DNA from: Vitellaria paradoxa
Lineage: Eukaryota > Streptophyta > Magnoliopsida > Ericales > Sapotaceae
Reading direction: 5' to 3'
NCBI GenBank assembly: GCA_019916065.1
Contig: CM034237.1
Span: 21,411,752 to 21,475,751, forward strand
Length of the DNA stretch: 64,000 nucleotides
Shown here: piece by piece, positions 62,436-64,000 of the stretch
How positions within the stretch are numbered: position 1 is the first letter of the stretch
How the letters are laid out: every line of letters starts with the position of its first letter
Notes under the pieces: model-generated
Databases searched by the model: none
What the model was told of the DNA's origin: nothing
What the model saw: the letters and a program-made list of their open reading frames with translations, nothing else
Translations under genes and position numbers: made by a program

Positions 62436-63194
62436 TTGTGGTACACACATCAATATTTAACTATTTTTACATGTAAGTAAAATAGTAGTTACGGTGACGG
62501 TTTCATCGAACCGTTGTAAGTATAATTTACATTATTCAGTTGAGATCTATTGAATTAATTGTTGTATAAACAGTATGCCACCTAAACACATTCACTGTAG
62601 TGGGTCACTTAATACAGTGTAGCATTACAATCACTGCATATAGGCACCTAGGAGATTCTGATTACTAGGTTTTAGTAGCTCACCCCTTGTGGCAATATTT
62701 TTTTCAGGATATTAAGCACAAGGATACAGAAGATGAGCTGGAAAGATATTAATTTCTCTTAAATATTCCATCAGAAAAGTTATTTATTTTTTTCTTCTTT
62801 CCTGCGCAGAGCTGGGGGACTTTATTTTTTTGTCTGTAACAATTGTTGAATGATTGTAATTATTAAGCTTAGACCTAATTTACTTTTAATTGGTATGTAA
62901 TGTTAATCGCATGGTTGGGACACTTAGATGGGTCTGTAATATTTTTCTCTATCTTTATTTTGTGCCCTGTAGTTGAAATCCCATCAAATGATTTAGTCCG
63001 ATGACTTATAAATATTGTTGGATAAACAAGGGATTTTGAATATCTTAAATTTTTCTTGCGGGTCAACCCCAGTTTGGAGGAAAAATTCTGGGGTGTGACA
63101 GAGTATTATTATCATCTTATTTTTATACCCAACGAATAAATCCCAAGTCACCCTCGGGCATTCGAGTTATGAAAATCCGGGGCATGACAATACA

Positions 63195-64000
63195 TGAAAA
63201 AAAAAATACATATCCTAGCATGATACTACATGAACATGCAATTTATACATCACACAATTCAATAACAGTACTTTAGCATCTCACATCACTATAAGAAAAG
63301 CAAATAACCATAACATTCAAGCATACATTAAAATCTTCTTATCTTACATCATCATTACCGATTCCACTGATTCCACTATAATTAACTTATTATGTATTAT
63401 GTCCGTTTATCTTCTTCAGTTTATCAGTGTTGTAACAGTATAATATCATAAAATCACATTAATAATCACATTAACACGTATACAACACATGCGCATCGAC
63501 ACTAATACTCAACATCGTGACTTGACTCCAACTCACTCATGCACACCGACACATACACAGGACATGTATTTTGCATTACGAAAATAGTCTGAATACACCA
63601 TTATAAGTGTCTACGCCATAAAGGGAATCAAATACATTATCATAGGTGTATACGTTACAAAAGCAATCCAATTAGGCTTTGCGAGTTACTAGCCCACTGG
63701 AAACAATAGCTAACCGTATATAGATTAGGGGACTTTCAACCCCTAAGTCTATAAACCCATATTTGATAGTACCTTTCCAACCCAAAATCAACTCACACTA
63801 AACATACACAAGCGTGCGCGCACACACACTCCACCCACTCCATGCAACACATCACCACAACAGCACATCCAACACACAATATCACAATCATAATTTATTA
63901 TCGACAGGATATCATAGTCCTTTACAGGACATTGTATTCCAAATCATCTCATCATATTATTTACACCAATGCATTTATCATTATCAGTACTTCATAACTG
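63195..64000. other. Repeat-like sequence running off the window
   Basis: A/C-rich, no gene. Two diverged ~39-bp units (tacaccattataagtgtc at 63594 and tacattatcataggtgta at 63633) and many cacac/acatac motifs resemble the body of another large Gypsy LTR read on the minus strand. Its ends are not visible. Confidence 0.4.

Larger units (their letters stand above)
59459..63189 (+). mobile_element. Very long solo LTR (3.7 kb), Gypsy type
   Basis: Starts TGTAATAACC and ends GGGGCATGACA, with flanks ataca on both sides (59454-59458 and 63190-63194). A second end-like motif, GGGGTGTGACA, lies at 63090-63100, so the LTR may instead end there, without a matching duplication. There is no coding sequence; a partner LTR and interior are absent. 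Two tRNA-like segments lie inside on the minus strand. Confidence 0.72.

Noticed and set aside
1..64000. CRISPR array, bacterial operon or viral genome
   Set aside because: No regularly spaced identical repeats with unique spacers; all repeats are transposon-, microsatellite- or duplication-derived, and the host gene has plant-type introns.

Overview
The window is plant nuclear DNA: AT-rich, full of T/A tracts and nested LTR retrotransposons, with one interrupted host gene on the + strand. The GT-AG introns, initiator-tRNA-Met primer binding sites and mix of Copia, Gypsy, CACTA, hAT-like and RTE-LINE remnants fit a flowering plant, most likely a eudicot. A woody host is only a guess. There are no bacterial genes, rRNA genes or CRISPR arrays, and no credible functional tRNA gene.

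Host gene (545-36132). Ten exons encode the last ~327 codons of a plant-specific protein whose C-terminal part looks like an AIR9-type A9 (Ig-like) domain followed by a basic tail. All nine splice junctions are GT-AG and keep the reading frame, so the gene looks intact despite very large introns. The 5' part lies upstream of the window. Intron 4 is 22.6 kb and intron 7 is 8.2 kb, both enlarged by transposons.

Intron 4 holds a three-level nest on the minus strand: an old Copia element (4129-15732) carries an internally deleted Gypsy element in its gag (8692-14886), which carries a young gag-only non-autonomous Gypsy element (9538-12774). By-eye LTR divergence falls from about 8% to 2% to below 1% in the expected order. 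A second, older gag-only element of the same type (16828-19991, + strand) lies further on and contains a MITE. Small retroposon tails with clean target duplications occur near 3.8-4.0 kb and 24.9-25.0 kb. Intron 7 holds a second decayed Copia element (29009 to about 33640), a MITE, an (AC)n tract and LINE 3' ends.

Downstream of the gene (36133-64000) there is no host gene. It contains one end of a CACTA transposon with an hAT-like insertion (38488-40240) and a 12-kb chromovirus-like Gypsy element with 2.8-kb LTRs (40530-52525), itself hit by a 2.5-kb solo LTR (46429-48945). It then has a fairly young + strand Copia element (53133-58498) and a 3.7-kb solo LTR (59459-63189) that appears to sit in yet another degraded repeat running off the window. 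Every retrotransposon polyprotein here is broken. The exception in length is the gag of the young gag-only element, which keeps a 410-codon open frame.
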